A stretch of 64,000 bases of DNA, from assembly GCF_000280925.3 (NCBI RefSeq), contig NZ_CP012109.1, positions 1,426,001 to 1,490,000 of the forward strand, in the 5' to 3' direction. Shown one piece after another: positions 35,576-45,645 of the stretch. Within the stretch, counting starts at the first letter, position 1. Each line of letters starts with the position of its first letter. The notes under the pieces are model-generated. The model made no database searches and was not told the DNA's origin. It saw only the letters and a program-made list of their open reading frames with translations. The position numbers were made by a program, and so were the translations under genes. This DNA is from Myxococcus hansupus (GTDB taxonomy: Bacteria; Myxococcota; Myxococcia; Myxococcales; Myxococcaceae).

Positions 35576-35986
35576 ATGTTCACGCTTTCACTCAATGGGT
35601 TCGCGGTTCTTCTCTCGGCGGCGGCGCAGGGGATGCTCGGCGCGGTGTGGTACATGGGGGTCATCCCGAAGCCGTACGCGCTGGCGCTCGGGCGCACCGA
35701 CCTCGTGGGCCGCAAGCCAGAGCCGCTCTTCATCGCGGGGCCCCAAGTGTGCATGCTCGTGGTGACGCTGGGGAACGCGATGCTGCTGCGTGCGCTTCAC
35801 ATCGACGCGATGCCGGATGCGCTCGTGTTCGGTGCCCTCAGCGGCGTCGGCTATATCGTCGCCACGGTGTTCAACGTGGCCATCAACCCGAACATCCCGC
35901 GGCCGCTCCTGTACGGCGTCATCAACGCGCCGTACTTCCTGGTCAGCAACCTCGTGAGCTGCGCTATCCTGACCGCGATGGCATAG
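35576..35986 (+). CDS. DUF1761-like membrane protein
   Basis: 136 residues, four hydrophobic segments, with LSAAAQGMLGAVWYMGVIPKPY resembling DUF1761 N-termini. It lies 12 bp before the WYL regulator gene, which suggests it is controlled by that regulator. Function unknown. Confidence 0.7.
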   Translation: MFTLSLNGFAVLLSAAAQGMLGAVWYMGVIPKPYALALGRTDLVGRKPEPLFIAGPQVCMLVVTLGNAMLLRALHIDAMPDALVFGALSGVGYIVATVFNVAINPNIPRPLLYGVINAPYFLVSNLVSCAILTAMA

Positions 35987-35998
35987 CGCAGAGGACGC

Positions 35999-36691
35999 AT
36001 GCGACGCGCTGACCGCTTGTTCGAGATTCTGCAGGTGCTGCGGCGGGCGAAGGGGCCGATGACGGCCAGTTCAATCGCCGAGCAGCTCGAGACGAGTCAA
36101 CGCACGGTGTACCGGGACCTCGCGGCGTTGATGTCGCGTCGCGTGCCGATTCGCGGAGAAGCGGGGGTCGGCTACGTGCTCGAGCGCGGCTTCGACCTGC
36201 CGCCGCTGATGTTGACGCCGAGCGAGGTCGAGGCGGTGGTGCTCGGCGCGCAATGGGTGGCGGCCAACGCGGACAAGACGTTGTCGGCCGCGGCGGGAGA
36301 TGTCCTGGCGAAGGTCGCCGCCATCGTTCCCAAGCACCTGCGCGAACTGGTCGACGACCCCGTGGTGGGCATTCCACCCCCAAGCCAGCGGCAGCCGGAC
36401 GGAACTGTCGACGTGGGCCGACTGCGGGAGTGGTCGCGGAAGCAATTGAAGCTTCACATCCACTACGCCGACGCGGAAGGCACGATGAGCCAGCGCACGG
36501 TGTGGCCCTTTCTCGTGGGCTACGTGACCGGCGTCCGCGTGTTGATTGCGTGGTGTGAGCTGCGTCGGGACTTTCGATACTTCAGGACGGAGCGTTTGCT
36601 CAGCGTGGACTTCCTCGACGCGCCGTACCCGGAGCGCCGTTCCGCCTTGCGCCGGCGCTGGGAAGCCCAGCGGCGTCCGTCGAAGACGTAG
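35999..36691 (+). CDS. YafY-type HTH/WYL transcriptional regulator
   Basis: 230 residues. An N-terminal winged helix (ADRLFEILQVLRR...TASSIAEQLETSQRTVYRDLAAL) precedes a WYL-type effector domain (RTVWPFLVGYVTGVRVLIAWCELRRDFRYFRTERL). This family usually represses or activates its neighbour in response to a small ligand. Here the neighbour is the DUF1761 gene. Confidence 0.88.
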   Translation: MRRADRLFEILQVLRRAKGPMTASSIAEQLETSQRTVYRDLAALMSRRVPIRGEAGVGYVLERGFDLPPLMLTPSEVEAVVLGAQWVAANADKTLSAAAGDVLAKVAAIVPKHLRELVDDPVVGIPPPSQRQPDGTVDVGRLREWSRKQLKLHIHYADAEGTMSQRTVWPFLVGYVTGVRVLIAWCELRRDFRYFRTERLLSVDFLDAPYPERRSALRRRWEAQRRPSKT

Positions 36692-36754
36692 CGGGGCGTG
36701 GGCGCCGGCCATCCCTCGTGAACGGGCAGCCTGTCTCGGACCGCGGTGCGAGCC

Positions 36755-37645
36755 TCACGCTTCTGGGGCCCCGGCGAGGAACGCCTTCAGCTCCGGGAGG
36801 ACGCGCTCCGGGCGCTCCTGGTGGGGGCTGTGGCCCGCGTCCAGGCGCAGGAGCCGGGCGTTGGGGAGGCGCCGTGCCGCCTGCTCGGCGAGGGAGACGG
36901 GCAGGACCTCCTCGTGTTCACCCCAGACAAGGAGCACCGGCGCCGTCACGGAATCGAGCTTCTCCTCGCGGTGGAAGACGGCGCCTGTCACGGGCACGAG
37001 CCGGTTGAAGGCCCGGGGGGCCTCGGGGCTGGCTCCCGGCCGGGCGAGCAGCTCGTACTCCAGGGCGCCCAGCCGCTGACCCAGGGGCGTTGGCGGGGGC
37101 GGCATCATCCGGGCCCAGGCCCAGGGGCCCAGGGAGCGAGCCAGGCGCTCCGGTCCGGCGTGGAAGAAGAGGCGGGCCTTGCGCGTCAGCTCGGGCCCCA
37201 GGCCCATGGCGTCCACCAGGGCCAGTCGCTCCACGGGCACCCGGGCGCGCAGCGCGAGCTCCAGCGCCACCAGCCCGCCCAGCGAGTGGCCCACCACGGA
37301 CACCGGGCCGGGGGCGAGCCGGGCCAGCAGCGCCTCGACGGGGGCGGTGAAGAAGGCCAGCCCGTCCTCGGCGGTGGCCAGGGGGCCCTCGGTGGGGGAC
37401 GACAAGCCGAAGCCGGGCAGGTCCACCGCCAGCACCCGGTGGCTCCGGGCCAGCGCCGTCAGATAGGCGAACCACTGGGAGGCCGCGCCGCCGCGCCCGT
37501 GCAGCAGCACCACCGTGGGGCCCGTGCCCGCCTCCAGGACCCGGAGGGCCCCTCCGCCCGGCAACCAGTGAACCGTCGCCGAGACGGCCGGGGCCAACTG
37601 GGCGAGCAGCGCGGCCTCCACCGGCCCCACGGCGGGGGCCTTCAT
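36755..37645 (-). CDS. alpha/beta hydrolase
   Basis: 296 residues from the ATG at 37645. The oxyanion motif VLLHGRGGAASQWFA, the nucleophile elbow VVGHSLGGLVALEL (Ser), and the C-terminal LDAGHSPHQERPE (His) with VWGEHEEVLP (Asp/Glu region) are clear. Substrate unknown. It is divergent from the MoxR operon. Confidence 0.9.
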   Translation of the reverse strand: MKAPAVGPVEAALLAQLAPAVSATVHWLPGGGALRVLEAGTGPTVVLLHGRGGAASQWFAYLTALARSHRVLAVDLPGFGLSSPTEGPLATAEDGLAFFTAPVEALLARLAPGPVSVVGHSLGGLVALELALRARVPVERLALVDAMGLGPELTRKARLFFHAGPERLARSLGPWAWARMMPPPPTPLGQRLGALEYELLARPGASPEAPRAFNRLVPVTGAVFHREEKLDSVTAPVLLVWGEHEEVLPVSLAEQAARRLPNARLLRLDAGHSPHQERPERVLPELKAFLAGAPEA

Positions 37646-37840
37646 GGTGTGCCCCAGCACGCGGCGGTCCGCCGGGAGTGGAACAAGGGTTGGCGTGGCG
37701 GCTGTGAGTGGTACATGGGGAGGACACTCCAGGAGGAGCGGACGGACGGGCAACTTACTGGAATGCGCGGCCCTCTGCGGTGTTGAGCCGGATACCCTGT
37801 AAACCCTAGGCTGCCCGCCGCCAGTCCGACACGAGGCGAC
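37646..37840. promoter_or_regulatory. divergent promoter region of the hydrolase and moxR operon
   Basis: A 195-bp divergent gap. It must hold the promoter of the MoxR/Bat operon, but I can pick out no clear motif. Confidence 0.35.
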
Positions 37841-38830
37841 ATGAACACCGACATTCGCGCGCTCACCGAACGCGTGCAGCAGGAAAGCAGCTTCGTCGAG
37901 GTCCTCAACCAGGAAACCAGCAAGGTCATCGTCGGGCAGCGCTACATGCTGGAGCGCATCCTCATTGGCCTGCTGTGCAACGGACACGTGCTGCTGGAAG
38001 GCGTGCCCGGCCTCGCCAAGACGCTCACGGTGCGCACCGTCGCTGATTCGCTCAGCGCCACCTTCATGCGCATCCAGTTCACCCCGGACCTGCTGCCCGC
38101 GGACGTGGTGGGCACCATGATCTACAACCAGCAGGCGGCGAACTTCACCGTCCGCAAGGGCCCCATCTTCGCCAACATCGTGCTCGCGGACGAAATCAAC
38201 CGCGCCCCGGCGAAGGTGCAATCCGCGCTCCTGGAGGCCATGGCCGAGCGCCAGGTCACCATCGGTGACCAGTCCTTCGGGCTGCCCTCGCCCTTCCTCG
38301 TGCTGGCCACGCAGAACCCCATCGAGCAGGAGGGCACCTACCCGCTGCCCGAGGCGCAGGTGGACCGCTTCATGCTCAAGGTGAAGGTGGGCTACCCGAC
38401 GCGCGACGAAGAGAAGGTCATCATGGACCGGATGTCGGGTGGCTCCTCGCCGCGCGCGCAGCGGGTCATCGACCTGCAGCACCTGGTCCGCGCCCGCGAG
38501 CTCGTCCACCACATCTACATGGACGAGAAGGTGAAGGACTACATCCTCAACGTGGTGTTCGCCACGCGTGAGCCCGCCAAGTACGGCCTGAAGGATTTGG
38601 CGGACTACATCCAGTTCGGGGCCTCGCCTCGCGCCACCATCGCGCTGGCCCAGGCCGCGCGCGCGCACGCCTTCCTGCGCCACCGCGGCTTCGTCACGCC
38701 GGAGGACGTGAAGGCCATTGCCTTCGACGTGCTCCGCCACCGCGTGGCGATGACGTACGAGGCGGAGGCGGAGGACCTCACGCCGGAGAAGATCATCCAG
38801 CGCGTGTTCGACCGCGTCGAAGTCCCCTGA
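37841..38830 (+). CDS. moxR: MoxR-family AAA ATPase
   Basis: 329 residues. Walker A is GVPGLAKT as typical of MoxR, Walker B is IVLADEINRAP, and sensor residues are in ATQNPIEQEGTYPLPEAQ and DRFMLKV. The C-terminal lid follows. MoxR ATPases act as chaperones for VWA proteins; the DUF58 and two VWA genes downstream are the expected partners. First gene of an eight-gene operon. Confidence 0.95.
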   Translation: MNTDIRALTERVQQESSFVEVLNQETSKVIVGQRYMLERILIGLLCNGHVLLEGVPGLAKTLTVRTVADSLSATFMRIQFTPDLLPADVVGTMIYNQQAANFTVRKGPIFANIVLADEINRAPAKVQSALLEAMAERQVTIGDQSFGLPSPFLVLATQNPIEQEGTYPLPEAQVDRFMLKVKVGYPTRDEEKVIMDRMSGGSSPRAQRVIDLQHLVRARELVHHIYMDEKVKDYILNVVFATREPAKYGLKDLADYIQFGASPRATIALAQAARAHAFLRHRGFVTPEDVKAIAFDVLRHRVAMTYEAEAEDLTPEKIIQRVFDRVEVP

Positions 38831-38860
38831 CCCTCACTCCCAGAGCCCGCCAGGCGCCCC

Positions 38861-39742
38861 GTGCTTCCCAAGGACCTCATCCGCCGCATCCGCAAGCTGG
38901 AGATTCGCACCCGCAAGGTGGTCTCCGACATGCTTGCTGGCCAGTACCACTCGGTCTTCAAGGGCCGGGGCATGGCCTTTTCCGAGGTGCGCCAGTACCA
39001 GCCCGGTGACGAGATTCGCATCATCGACTGGAACGTCACCGCGCGCATGGACGAGGCCTACGTCAAGGTCTTCACCGAGGAGCGCGAGCTGACGGTGATG
39101 CTGGTGGTGGACGTCTCCGCGTCGAAGGAGTTCGGCTCGCGCGAGCGCACCAAGTCGGAGATCGCCGCGGAGGTCGCGGCGCAGATCGCCTTCAGCGCCA
39201 TCGCCAACAACGACCGGGTGGGGCTCATCCTCTTCTCGGACCGGGTGGAGAAGGTGGTGCCGCCGCGCAAGGGCCGCACGCACGTGCTGCGGCTGGTGAG
39301 CGACATCCTCACGTACCAGCCCGCGGGCAAGGGCACGGACCTGGCGGTGGGGCTCAACTACCTGACGCAGGTGGCGAAGCGGAAGGCGGTGACGTTCCTC
39401 GTCTCCGACTTCCAGGCGCGCGACTACGAGAAGCCGCTGAAGCTGGTGGGGCGCAAGCACGACCTGGTGCCCGTCGTCGTGGCGGACCCGCTGGAAGAGG
39501 CGTTTCCGCGCCTGGGGCTGGTGGACATGGAGGACCCGGAGACGGGCGAGCGCTTCGTCGTCGACACCAGTGACCCGCGCGTGCGAGGCCGCTTCGCCCG
39601 GGCCATGCAGGCCGCGCGTGACGAGCGGCGCAAGCTGTTCAAGAAGCTGGAGCTGGACCACGTGGAGCTGCGCGCGGGCGACGACCACGGCAAGGCGCTC
39701 GCGAACTTCTTCCGCGCGCGGGCCCGGAGGATGGCGGCGTGA
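38861..39742 (+). CDS. DUF58/VWA-like protein
   Basis: 293 residues from a GTG. DUF58 signature: FKGRGMAFSEVRQYQPGDEIRIIDWNVTARMDEAYVKVFTEERELTVMLVVDVSAS; the DVSAS is the MIDAS-like site. Standard partner of MoxR in the Bat operon. Overlaps the next gene by four bases. Confidence 0.93.
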   Translation: MLPKDLIRRIRKLEIRTRKVVSDMLAGQYHSVFKGRGMAFSEVRQYQPGDEIRIIDWNVTARMDEAYVKVFTEERELTVMLVVDVSASKEFGSRERTKSEIAAEVAAQIAFSAIANNDRVGLILFSDRVEKVVPPRKGRTHVLRLVSDILTYQPAGKGTDLAVGLNYLTQVAKRKAVTFLVSDFQARDYEKPLKLVGRKHDLVPVVVADPLEEAFPRLGLVDMEDPETGERFVVDTSDPRVRGRFARAMQAARDERRKLFKKLELDHVELRAGDDHGKALANFFRARARRMAA

Positions 39743-40728
39743 CGCGGCTTCTTCCTCTCCTGATGCTGTGCTGCGCGCTGGCCGCTTCCCCGTCCCGGGC
39801 GCAGGCCCCGGCGGCGGACGCGGGCGTCGAACTCGCCAAGCCGGAAGGCATGTCGGTGCGCGTGGCCCCCCAGCAGGTCCGCATTGGCGACCCCTTCGTC
39901 TACGAGGTGGTCATCACCCACCCGAAGGACCACCGCTACGAGCTGGCGGTGCCGCAGCAGACGGGCGACTTCGAGTTCCTGGACCAGACGCGCCAGCGCC
40001 AGGACGGGCCGGAGTCGGCCACCACGACGTTCCGGGTGCGGATGTCCGCGTTCGCGCTGGGCTCGGTGGAGGTGCCCGCGCTGCCGTTCGACGTGTCCAC
40101 GCCAGAGGGCCCCAGGCGCTACACCGCCCCCGCGCAGGCGGTGGAGGTGACGTCCACGCTGCCGCCGGACGCGGACGGGCAGGGCGCGGACCTCTTCGAC
40201 TACAAGCCGCCGGAGGAAGTCCCCATCCGCTCGTGGCGCCTGGTGTTCATCGTGCTGGGCGCGCTGGCCGCGGCGGCGCTCGCGTGGCTGCTGTTCCGGT
40301 GGTGGAAGAACCGGCCGAAGCACCAGGTGGTGGTGCCGCGCCTGCCGCTGGATGTGCGCACGCGCAAGGCGCTGGACGCGCTGAAGGCGGAGGACCTGCC
40401 GGCGCGTGGCCAGGTGAAGGAGTTCTATTTCCGGCTGTCGGAAATCATCCGAGGCTACCTGGGCGAGCAGTACGCCTTCGAGGCGCTGGAGTGCACCAGC
40501 TCCGAGCTGATGGCGTCGCTGCGCCGCATGCACACGCCGGGACTGCCGGAGGACGCGCTGATGCGCTTCGTGTCCGAGTCGGACATGGTGAAGTACGCGC
40601 GCGCGGAGGCTTCCGCCGAGTCCTGCCGCGCCTCGCTGACCTTCGGTTACACGCTCATCGACCAGACGTACGTTCCGCCACCGCCGCCCCAGGCTTCTGA
40701 CAATGCCGCCGCTCCCCGCGTTCAATAA
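39739..40728 (+). CDS. periplasmic BatD-like protein, DUF4381-type
   Basis: 329 residues. It has a signal peptide (MTRLLPLLMLCCALAASPSRAQ), a beta-sandwich ectodomain (RIGDPFVYEVVITHPKDHRYEL), one membrane span (LVFIVLGALAAAALAWLLF, about 168-186), then a cytoplasmic tail with FYFRLSEIIRGYLGEQYAFEALE. It sits between the DUF58 and VWA genes, as in Bat operons. Confidence 0.85.
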   Translation: MTRLLPLLMLCCALAASPSRAQAPAADAGVELAKPEGMSVRVAPQQVRIGDPFVYEVVITHPKDHRYELAVPQQTGDFEFLDQTRQRQDGPESATTTFRVRMSAFALGSVEVPALPFDVSTPEGPRRYTAPAQAVEVTSTLPPDADGQGADLFDYKPPEEVPIRSWRLVFIVLGALAAAALAWLLFRWWKNRPKHQVVVPRLPLDVRTRKALDALKAEDLPARGQVKEFYFRLSEIIRGYLGEQYAFEALECTSSELMASLRRMHTPGLPEDALMRFVSESDMVKYARAEASAESCRASLTFGYTLIDQTYVPPPPPQASDNAAAPRVQ

Positions 40729-41713
40729 CCCCGAGGCGCTCTGGGGGCTGCTGCTCGTGCCGCTGCTGCTCTGGCAGGCATGGCGGGAGCGGCGCACCCG
40801 CGCCACGCTGCGCTTCTCCGCGGCGCACGTCTTCCTGCAGGGAGGCCGGGGCTTTCGCGCGTACCTCTTGCCGCTGCTGCCTCTGCTGCGCGTGGCGGCG
40901 GTGACGGCCGCGGTGCTCGCCATCGCCCGGCCGCAGGTGCGTGACTCGCGCGTGCGGGACTTGTCGGTGGAAGGCATCGACATCGTGGTGGCGCTCGACC
41001 TGTCCACGTCGATGGAGGCCGGTGACTTCCGTCCGCAGAACCGCATGCACGTGGCCAAGGAGGTGCTGAGCGAGTTCATCTCCAACCGCGTGAATGACCG
41101 CATTGGCCTGGTGGTGTTCGCGGGCGCGGCCTACACGCAGGCGCCGCTCACGCTGGACTACGGCGTGCTGAAGGAAGTCATCAAGCAGCTCCGCACGCGC
41201 GTGCTGGAGGACGGCACGGCCATTGGCGACGCGCTGGCCACCTCGCTCAACCGCCTGCGGGACTCCGAGGCGAAGAGCCGCGTGGTGGTGCTCATCACCG
41301 ACGGCGACAACAACTCCGGGAAGATTTCGCCCATGGACTCGGCGAACATGGCCCAGGCGCTGAAGGTGCCCATCTACACCATCCTGGTGGGCAAGGGCGG
41401 CAAGGTGCCCTTCCCGCAGGGCACGGACCTGTTCGGCAACACCGTGTGGCGCGACACGGAGATTCCCATCAACCCGGAGCTGATGCAGGACATCGCGGAC
41501 CGGACCGGCGGTGAGTACTACCGCGCCACCGACCCCGAGCAGCTTCGCGAGGGCCTCCAGAAGGTGCTCGACTCGTTGGAGCGCTCGAAGCTGATGGAGG
41601 GTGGGGCCAGCGCGACGTACCGCGAGGACTTCCATCCCTTCCTCCTGGCCGCCTTCGGACTCGCCGCGCTGGAGCTGCTCCTGCGCGCCTCCTTCCTGAG
41701 GGTCTTCCCGTGA
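40703..41713 (+). CDS. BatA-like VWA membrane protein
   Basis: 336 residues. N-terminal membrane segment (ALWGLLLVPLLLWQAW), a second segment near 55-75, a VWA domain with MIDAS DLSTSMEAGD and VLITDGDNNSGK, and a C-terminal membrane segment (LLAAFGLAALELLLRASFL). It overlaps the previous gene by 26 bp. Bat proteins with MoxR are linked to envelope stress and aerotolerance in other bacteria. Confidence 0.93.
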   Translation: MPPLPAFNNPEALWGLLLVPLLLWQAWRERRTRATLRFSAAHVFLQGGRGFRAYLLPLLPLLRVAAVTAAVLAIARPQVRDSRVRDLSVEGIDIVVALDLSTSMEAGDFRPQNRMHVAKEVLSEFISNRVNDRIGLVVFAGAAYTQAPLTLDYGVLKEVIKQLRTRVLEDGTAIGDALATSLNRLRDSEAKSRVVVLITDGDNNSGKISPMDSANMAQALKVPIYTILVGKGGKVPFPQGTDLFGNTVWRDTEIPINPELMQDIADRTGGEYYRATDPEQLREGLQKVLDSLERSKLMEGGASATYREDFHPFLLAAFGLAALELLLRASFLRVFP

Positions 41714-42771
41714 CGCCCGTGGAACCCTGGCGCTTCACCGTGCTCGGCTATCAGGCGGGGCTCGCGCAGCCCCTGTTCCTGCTGATGGTGCTCGTGGGCG
41801 TGGCCCTGGGCCTGCTCGCGTTGGTGGGGGCGCTGCGGCGCCGCTCGCGCGTCCGCGCGCTGCTGCACGAACGTCACGCGGAGCGCTTCACGCCCGGCGT
41901 GTCGGCGTGGCGTCCGGCGACGCAGGGCGGGCTCTACGGCCTGGGCCTGGCGCTCTTCGGCTTCGCGCTGGCGCAGCCGCAGTGTGGCACCAAGAGCGAG
42001 CTGACGAAGCGGCGCGGCATCGACGTGGTGGTGGCGCTGGACGCCTCCAAGTCCATGCTGGCGCGCGACGTCCAGCCCAGCCGGTTGGAGCGCGCGAAGC
42101 TGGAGCTGTCCACGCTGCTGGACGAGCTGAAGGGGGACCGGGTGGGCCTGGTGGTGTTCGCGGGAGACGCGTTCATCCAGTCCCCGCTCACGTCGGACTA
42201 CTCGGCGGTGAAGCTGTTCCTGCGCGCGGTGGATCCGGAGGTGATGCCACAGGGTGGCACCAACGTGGGCTCGGCGCTGCGGCTGTCCTGGCAGGTGCTG
42301 GAGAACGCGGACCGCGGCTCGAAGGAGCGCGTGGTGGTGCTGCTGTCGGACGGCGAGGACCTGGTCGGCGACGTGTCCGAGGCCACCGAGCAGTTGAAGG
42401 ACGCGGGCGTGCAGGTGCTGGCGGTGGGCGTGGGCTCCGAGTCCGGTGAGCCCATCCCCGTCTTCGACCGGCGCGGCATGTTCGTGGACTACAAGAAGGA
42501 CGCGGCGGGGGAGACGGTGATTTCGCGCCTGGACCGGGCGGGCCTGACGGCCGTCGCCGAGGCCACGGGAGGCGCCTTCTATTTCCAGCCGCGCGGCGTG
42601 GCCATGTCGCAGGTGGTGGAGCGCATCGACCAGATGCAGAAGAGTGAGCTGGAGAGCCGGGTGACGGTCCGCTACGACGAGCGCTTCCAGTCGTACGCCA
42701 TCCCGGGGCTGGCCTTGCTGGCGCTGGGCATGATGCTGCGGCCCTCCGCGCGCCGGAGGACGTCGCCATGA
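41710..42771 (+). CDS. BatB-like VWA membrane protein
   Basis: 353 residues from a GTG overlapping the previous stop. Two N-terminal membrane segments, VWA domain with MIDAS DASKSMLARD and VLLSDGEDLVGD, and a C-terminal segment (AIPGLALLALGMMLRPS). Second VWA partner of MoxR. Confidence 0.93.
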   Translation: MTPVEPWRFTVLGYQAGLAQPLFLLMVLVGVALGLLALVGALRRRSRVRALLHERHAERFTPGVSAWRPATQGGLYGLGLALFGFALAQPQCGTKSELTKRRGIDVVVALDASKSMLARDVQPSRLERAKLELSTLLDELKGDRVGLVVFAGDAFIQSPLTSDYSAVKLFLRAVDPEVMPQGGTNVGSALRLSWQVLENADRGSKERVVVLLSDGEDLVGDVSEATEQLKDAGVQVLAVGVGSESGEPIPVFDRRGMFVDYKKDAAGETVISRLDRAGLTAVAEATGGAFYFQPRGVAMSQVVERIDQMQKSELESRVTVRYDERFQSYAIPGLALLALGMMLRPSARRRTSP

Positions 42772-43778
42772 GCGGGAAGATGCCGCGCGCGACGAAGTGG
42801 CTGGCGTGGGGGATGGCGGCGACGCTGGCGATGCCGTCGCACGTGCTGGCCGCCGGGCCGCTGGAGCGGGACCACCCGCTGGTGGAGCAGGGACGCGAGG
42901 CGTACACGGCCGGCCGCTTCGACGAAGCGCTCGCCGCGTTCGAGGCCGCGAAGAAGGAGCGCCCCAACGACGTGGTGGTGGACTTCAACCGCGCGGACGC
43001 GCTGGCGAAGCTGGGGCGCATCGACGACGCGAAGGCGCTCTTCCACACGGTGACGGAGTCCAACCGCGCCGACCTGCGCCAGAAGGCCTGGTACAACCTG
43101 GGCAACCTGCACGCGACGACGGGGGACCGGCAGGAGGCGCTGAAGGCCTACCGGCGCGCGCTCACCCTGGACCCGCAGGACATGCAGGCCCGCCACAACT
43201 ACGAGGTGGTGCTGCGCAACCTCCCGCCGCCGCAGGACGGTGGCCAGGATGGCGGCACGGACGGCGGCGACGACGGCGGCAGTGATGGTGGCCGTCCGGA
43301 CGCGGGCGAGGATGGCGGCACGAAGGGTGATGGTGGCACGCCGCAGGACAGCGGCACCGACGGCGGCGCGGACGGTGGTGAGGACGGCGGCGCGGACGGT
43401 GGCGCCAGCGATGGTGGCGAGGACGGCGGCGCGGACGGTGGGGACGGAGATGGGGGCTCGGACGCCGGCTCGGATGGGGGCGCGGACGGTGGGGACCAGG
43501 GTCCGCCGGACAAGGGCGATGGCGGCGCGGACGGCGGCGCGGATGGTGGACAGGACGACGGAGAGGGTGAGCCGCAGGACGGTGGCAGTGACGGCGGCAC
43601 CGCGGGAGAAGAAGACTCGGAGGCCTCCGAGGCCGACGGGGGCTCCAGCCAGTCGGACCTGGACCGGCAGGAGGCGGAGCGCCTCCTGGATGCGATGAAG
43701 CAGAACGAGAAGAACCTCCAGCTCTGGCGGTTCCAGCAGAAGAAGAAGCAGAGGAAGCCGAATGAGAAGGACTGGTAG
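42768..43778 (+). CDS. BatC-like TPR protein with Asp-Gly-Gly linker
   Basis: 336 residues. A signal sequence (about 1-30) precedes TPR helices ([58 protein letters not shown]). Then an unusual region of about 140 residues, full of [10 protein letters not shown] triplets (about residues 158-290), precedes a helical tail. The TPR part fits BatC/BatE. The repetitive linker may bind calcium or act as a flexible spacer; that is inference. It overlaps batA-type (ATGA) and batD (17 bp) genes. Confidence 0.88.
   Translation: MSGKMPRATKWLAWGMAATLAMPSHVLAAGPLERDHPLVEQGREAYTAGRFDEALAAFEAAKKERPNDVVVDFNRADALAKLGRIDDAKALFHTVTESNRADLRQKAWYNLGNLHATTGDRQEALKAYRRALTLDPQDMQARHNYEVVLRNLPPPQDGGQDGGTDGGDDGGSDGGRPDAGEDGGTKGDGGTPQDSGTDGGADGGEDGGADGGASDGGEDGGADGGDGDGGSDAGSDGGADGGDQGPPDKGDGGADGGADGGQDDGEGEPQDGGSDGGTAGEEDSEASEADGGSSQSDLDRQEAERLLDAMKQNEKNLQLWRFQQKKKQRKPNEKDW
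43240..43610 (+). repeat. DGG-encoding repeat region in the BatC-like gene
   Basis: GACGGCGGC/GATGGTGGC-type triplets recur throughout, giving runs of Asp-Gly-Gly separated by single residues. Such simple coding repeats can vary in length between strains. Confidence 0.8.
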
Positions 43779-45645
43779 CGCCCTCGGCGTGGTGTTCGCC
43801 GTGTTCGCCCTGCTGGCCACCGCGCCGGCGTGGGCGGCCTCGGGTGACCTCGATTTCTACCAGACGGTGGACCGCGAGGAGGTGGGCACCGAGGACACCT
43901 TCCGCCTGACGGTGGTGGTGGTGGACGCGCCATCCAACGCCCAGGTGAAGGTGCCGGAGTCGGACGACTTCGCCATCCTCTCCAGCTCGCGCAGCAGCCA
44001 GCGCTCCATCTCCTTGTCCGGCGGCGGCCCCGCGGTCATCCAGGATGTCACCCGGCAAGTGCTGACGATGCAGGCCAGGCGCGCGGGCCGGCTCAAGATT
44101 CCGCCGTCGCAAATCACGGTGAATGGGAAGACGTACCGCACGCAGCCGGTGGAGCTGACGGTGAGGGAGGGCCGCGTGGGCGGACCTCCCGCCTCGGCGC
44201 AGTCGGGCCGGGGGCGGCAGCCGGACCCCTTCAGCAGCATGCAGTCGCAGATGCAGCAGATGGAGGAGGCCTTCGGCGACATGATGGAGCCGGACCGGCC
44301 CACCATCCCGCGCGGCGACTCCGACTTGTTCCTGCGCGCCAGCCTGGACCGGGACGCCGTGTACGTGGGCGAGCAGGTGACGCTGTCGCTCTACATCTAC
44401 TCGCGCGTGGACCTGTCCAGCGTGGACGCCGTCACCATGCCCAAGCTGGAGGGCTTCTGGACGGAAGAGGTGGAGAGCCCCACGCAGTTGTCCGGCGAGC
44501 AGCGCGTCGTGGATGGCATCCCCTACCGCGCCTACCTGCTGCGCCGCCGCGCCATCTTCCCGGTGAAGTCCGGCACGCTGGCCATCACCCCCGCGGAGGC
44601 GGACATCACCACCGGCTTCCTCTTCGCCGGACACCGCGTGCACCGCGTCTCCAACGCGCTCAAGGTGAAGGTGAAGCCGCTGCCGCCGGGCGGGCCGGAG
44701 AACCTGCCCAACGCCCACGTGGGGAGCTGGCGGCTGTCCATGGACGTGTCCCAGACGCAGGTGGAGCTGGGGCAGCCCGTCACGGTGAAGGTGACGTTGG
44801 AGGGCGTGGGCAACGTGAAGAACGTCACGCCGCCCGTGCTCAAGGGCCCCGCCGCGCTCAAGATTTATGACCCCACCACCTCCGACAAGGTGTCGCAGCA
44901 GCGTCACCGCGTGCAGGGCCGGCGGGTGATGGAGTACCTGGTGATGCCGCAGCGCACGGGCAGCTTCACGTTGCCCGCGCTGGAGTTCACCTACTTCGAC
45001 CCGCGCGCCCGCAAGTACGAGGTGGCGCGCACCGACCCGGTGACGCTCACGGTGGAGGCGGGCGCGGGTGGCGCCTCGTCCCTGGCCGCGGGGACGCAGC
45101 AGGGTTCGACGGACGCCGCCAACGAGCAGAAGAACGTGCTCACCGCGGGAGGGCTGCGGCCGGTGCGCTACCAGGCGAAGTTCGCCGCGCCGGGCGTGCC
45201 GGTGTGGCAGCGGGGCTTCTTCGTTCCGGCGCTGCTGGCGCCCCTGGGCCTGCTGATGGGCGTGGCGCTGATGGGCGGCGTGCGCGGGCGGCTGGCGCTG
45301 CGCACCGAGGCGGGTCGTGGACGTCAGCAGGCGAAGGCCGCGCGCAAGCGTCTGGCGGACGCGGAGAAGCTCCAGTCGGGCGCGAACGTGGGGGCCTTCT
45401 ACGGCGAAGTGGAGAAGGCGCTGCACGGCTTCCTGGAGGCACGGTTGGGCATGCCCGTGGTGGGCCTCACCCGCGAGGCGCTCGCGGAGCGGCTGACGGC
45501 GTCGGGCGCGGACGCGGAGCGGCGCGCCAAGGTGCTCTTCGTGCTGGAGGCGTGTGACTTCGGCCGCTACGGCGGTGGAGGCGACCCGGCCGAACGCCAG
45601 AAGGTCATGGATGCCGCCGCGGCGGCCATGGAGGGCTGGGCGTGA
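43762..45645 (+). CDS. BatD-like protein
   Basis: 627 residues, signal peptide (about 1-26, [19 protein letters not shown]), DUF2393/BatD-type ectodomain: [31 protein letters not shown]-type segments, and [19 protein letters not shown] membrane segment follows ([19 protein letters not shown], about 490-508) and then a cytoplasmic tail. Typical BatD layout. It overlaps the previous gene by 17 bp. Confidence 0.92.
   Translation: MRRTGSALGVVFAVFALLATAPAWAASGDLDFYQTVDREEVGTEDTFRLTVVVVDAPSNAQVKVPESDDFAILSSSRSSQRSISLSGGGPAVIQDVTRQVLTMQARRAGRLKIPPSQITVNGKTYRTQPVELTVREGRVGGPPASAQSGRGRQPDPFSSMQSQMQQMEEAFGDMMEPDRPTIPRGDSDLFLRASLDRDAVYVGEQVTLSLYIYSRVDLSSVDAVTMPKLEGFWTEEVESPTQLSGEQRVVDGIPYRAYLLRRRAIFPVKSGTLAITPAEADITTGFLFAGHRVHRVSNALKVKVKPLPPGGPENLPNAHVGSWRLSMDVSQTQVELGQPVTVKVTLEGVGNVKNVTPPVLKGPAALKIYDPTTSDKVSQQRHRVQGRRVMEYLVMPQRTGSFTLPALEFTYFDPRARKYEVARTDPVTLTVEAGAGGASSLAAGTQQGSTDAANEQKNVLTAGGLRPVRYQAKFAAPGVPVWQRGFFVPALLAPLGLLMGVALMGGVRGRLALRTEAGRGRQQAKAARKRLADAEKLQSGANVGAFYGEVEKALHGFLEARLGMPVVGLTREALAERLTASGADAERRAKVLFVLEACDFGRYGGGGDPAERQKVMDAAAAAMEGWA

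Noticed and set aside
43162-45426. A 754-codon open frame on the minus strand
   Set aside because: Antisense to the BatC-like and BatD genes; composition is that of a shadow frame.
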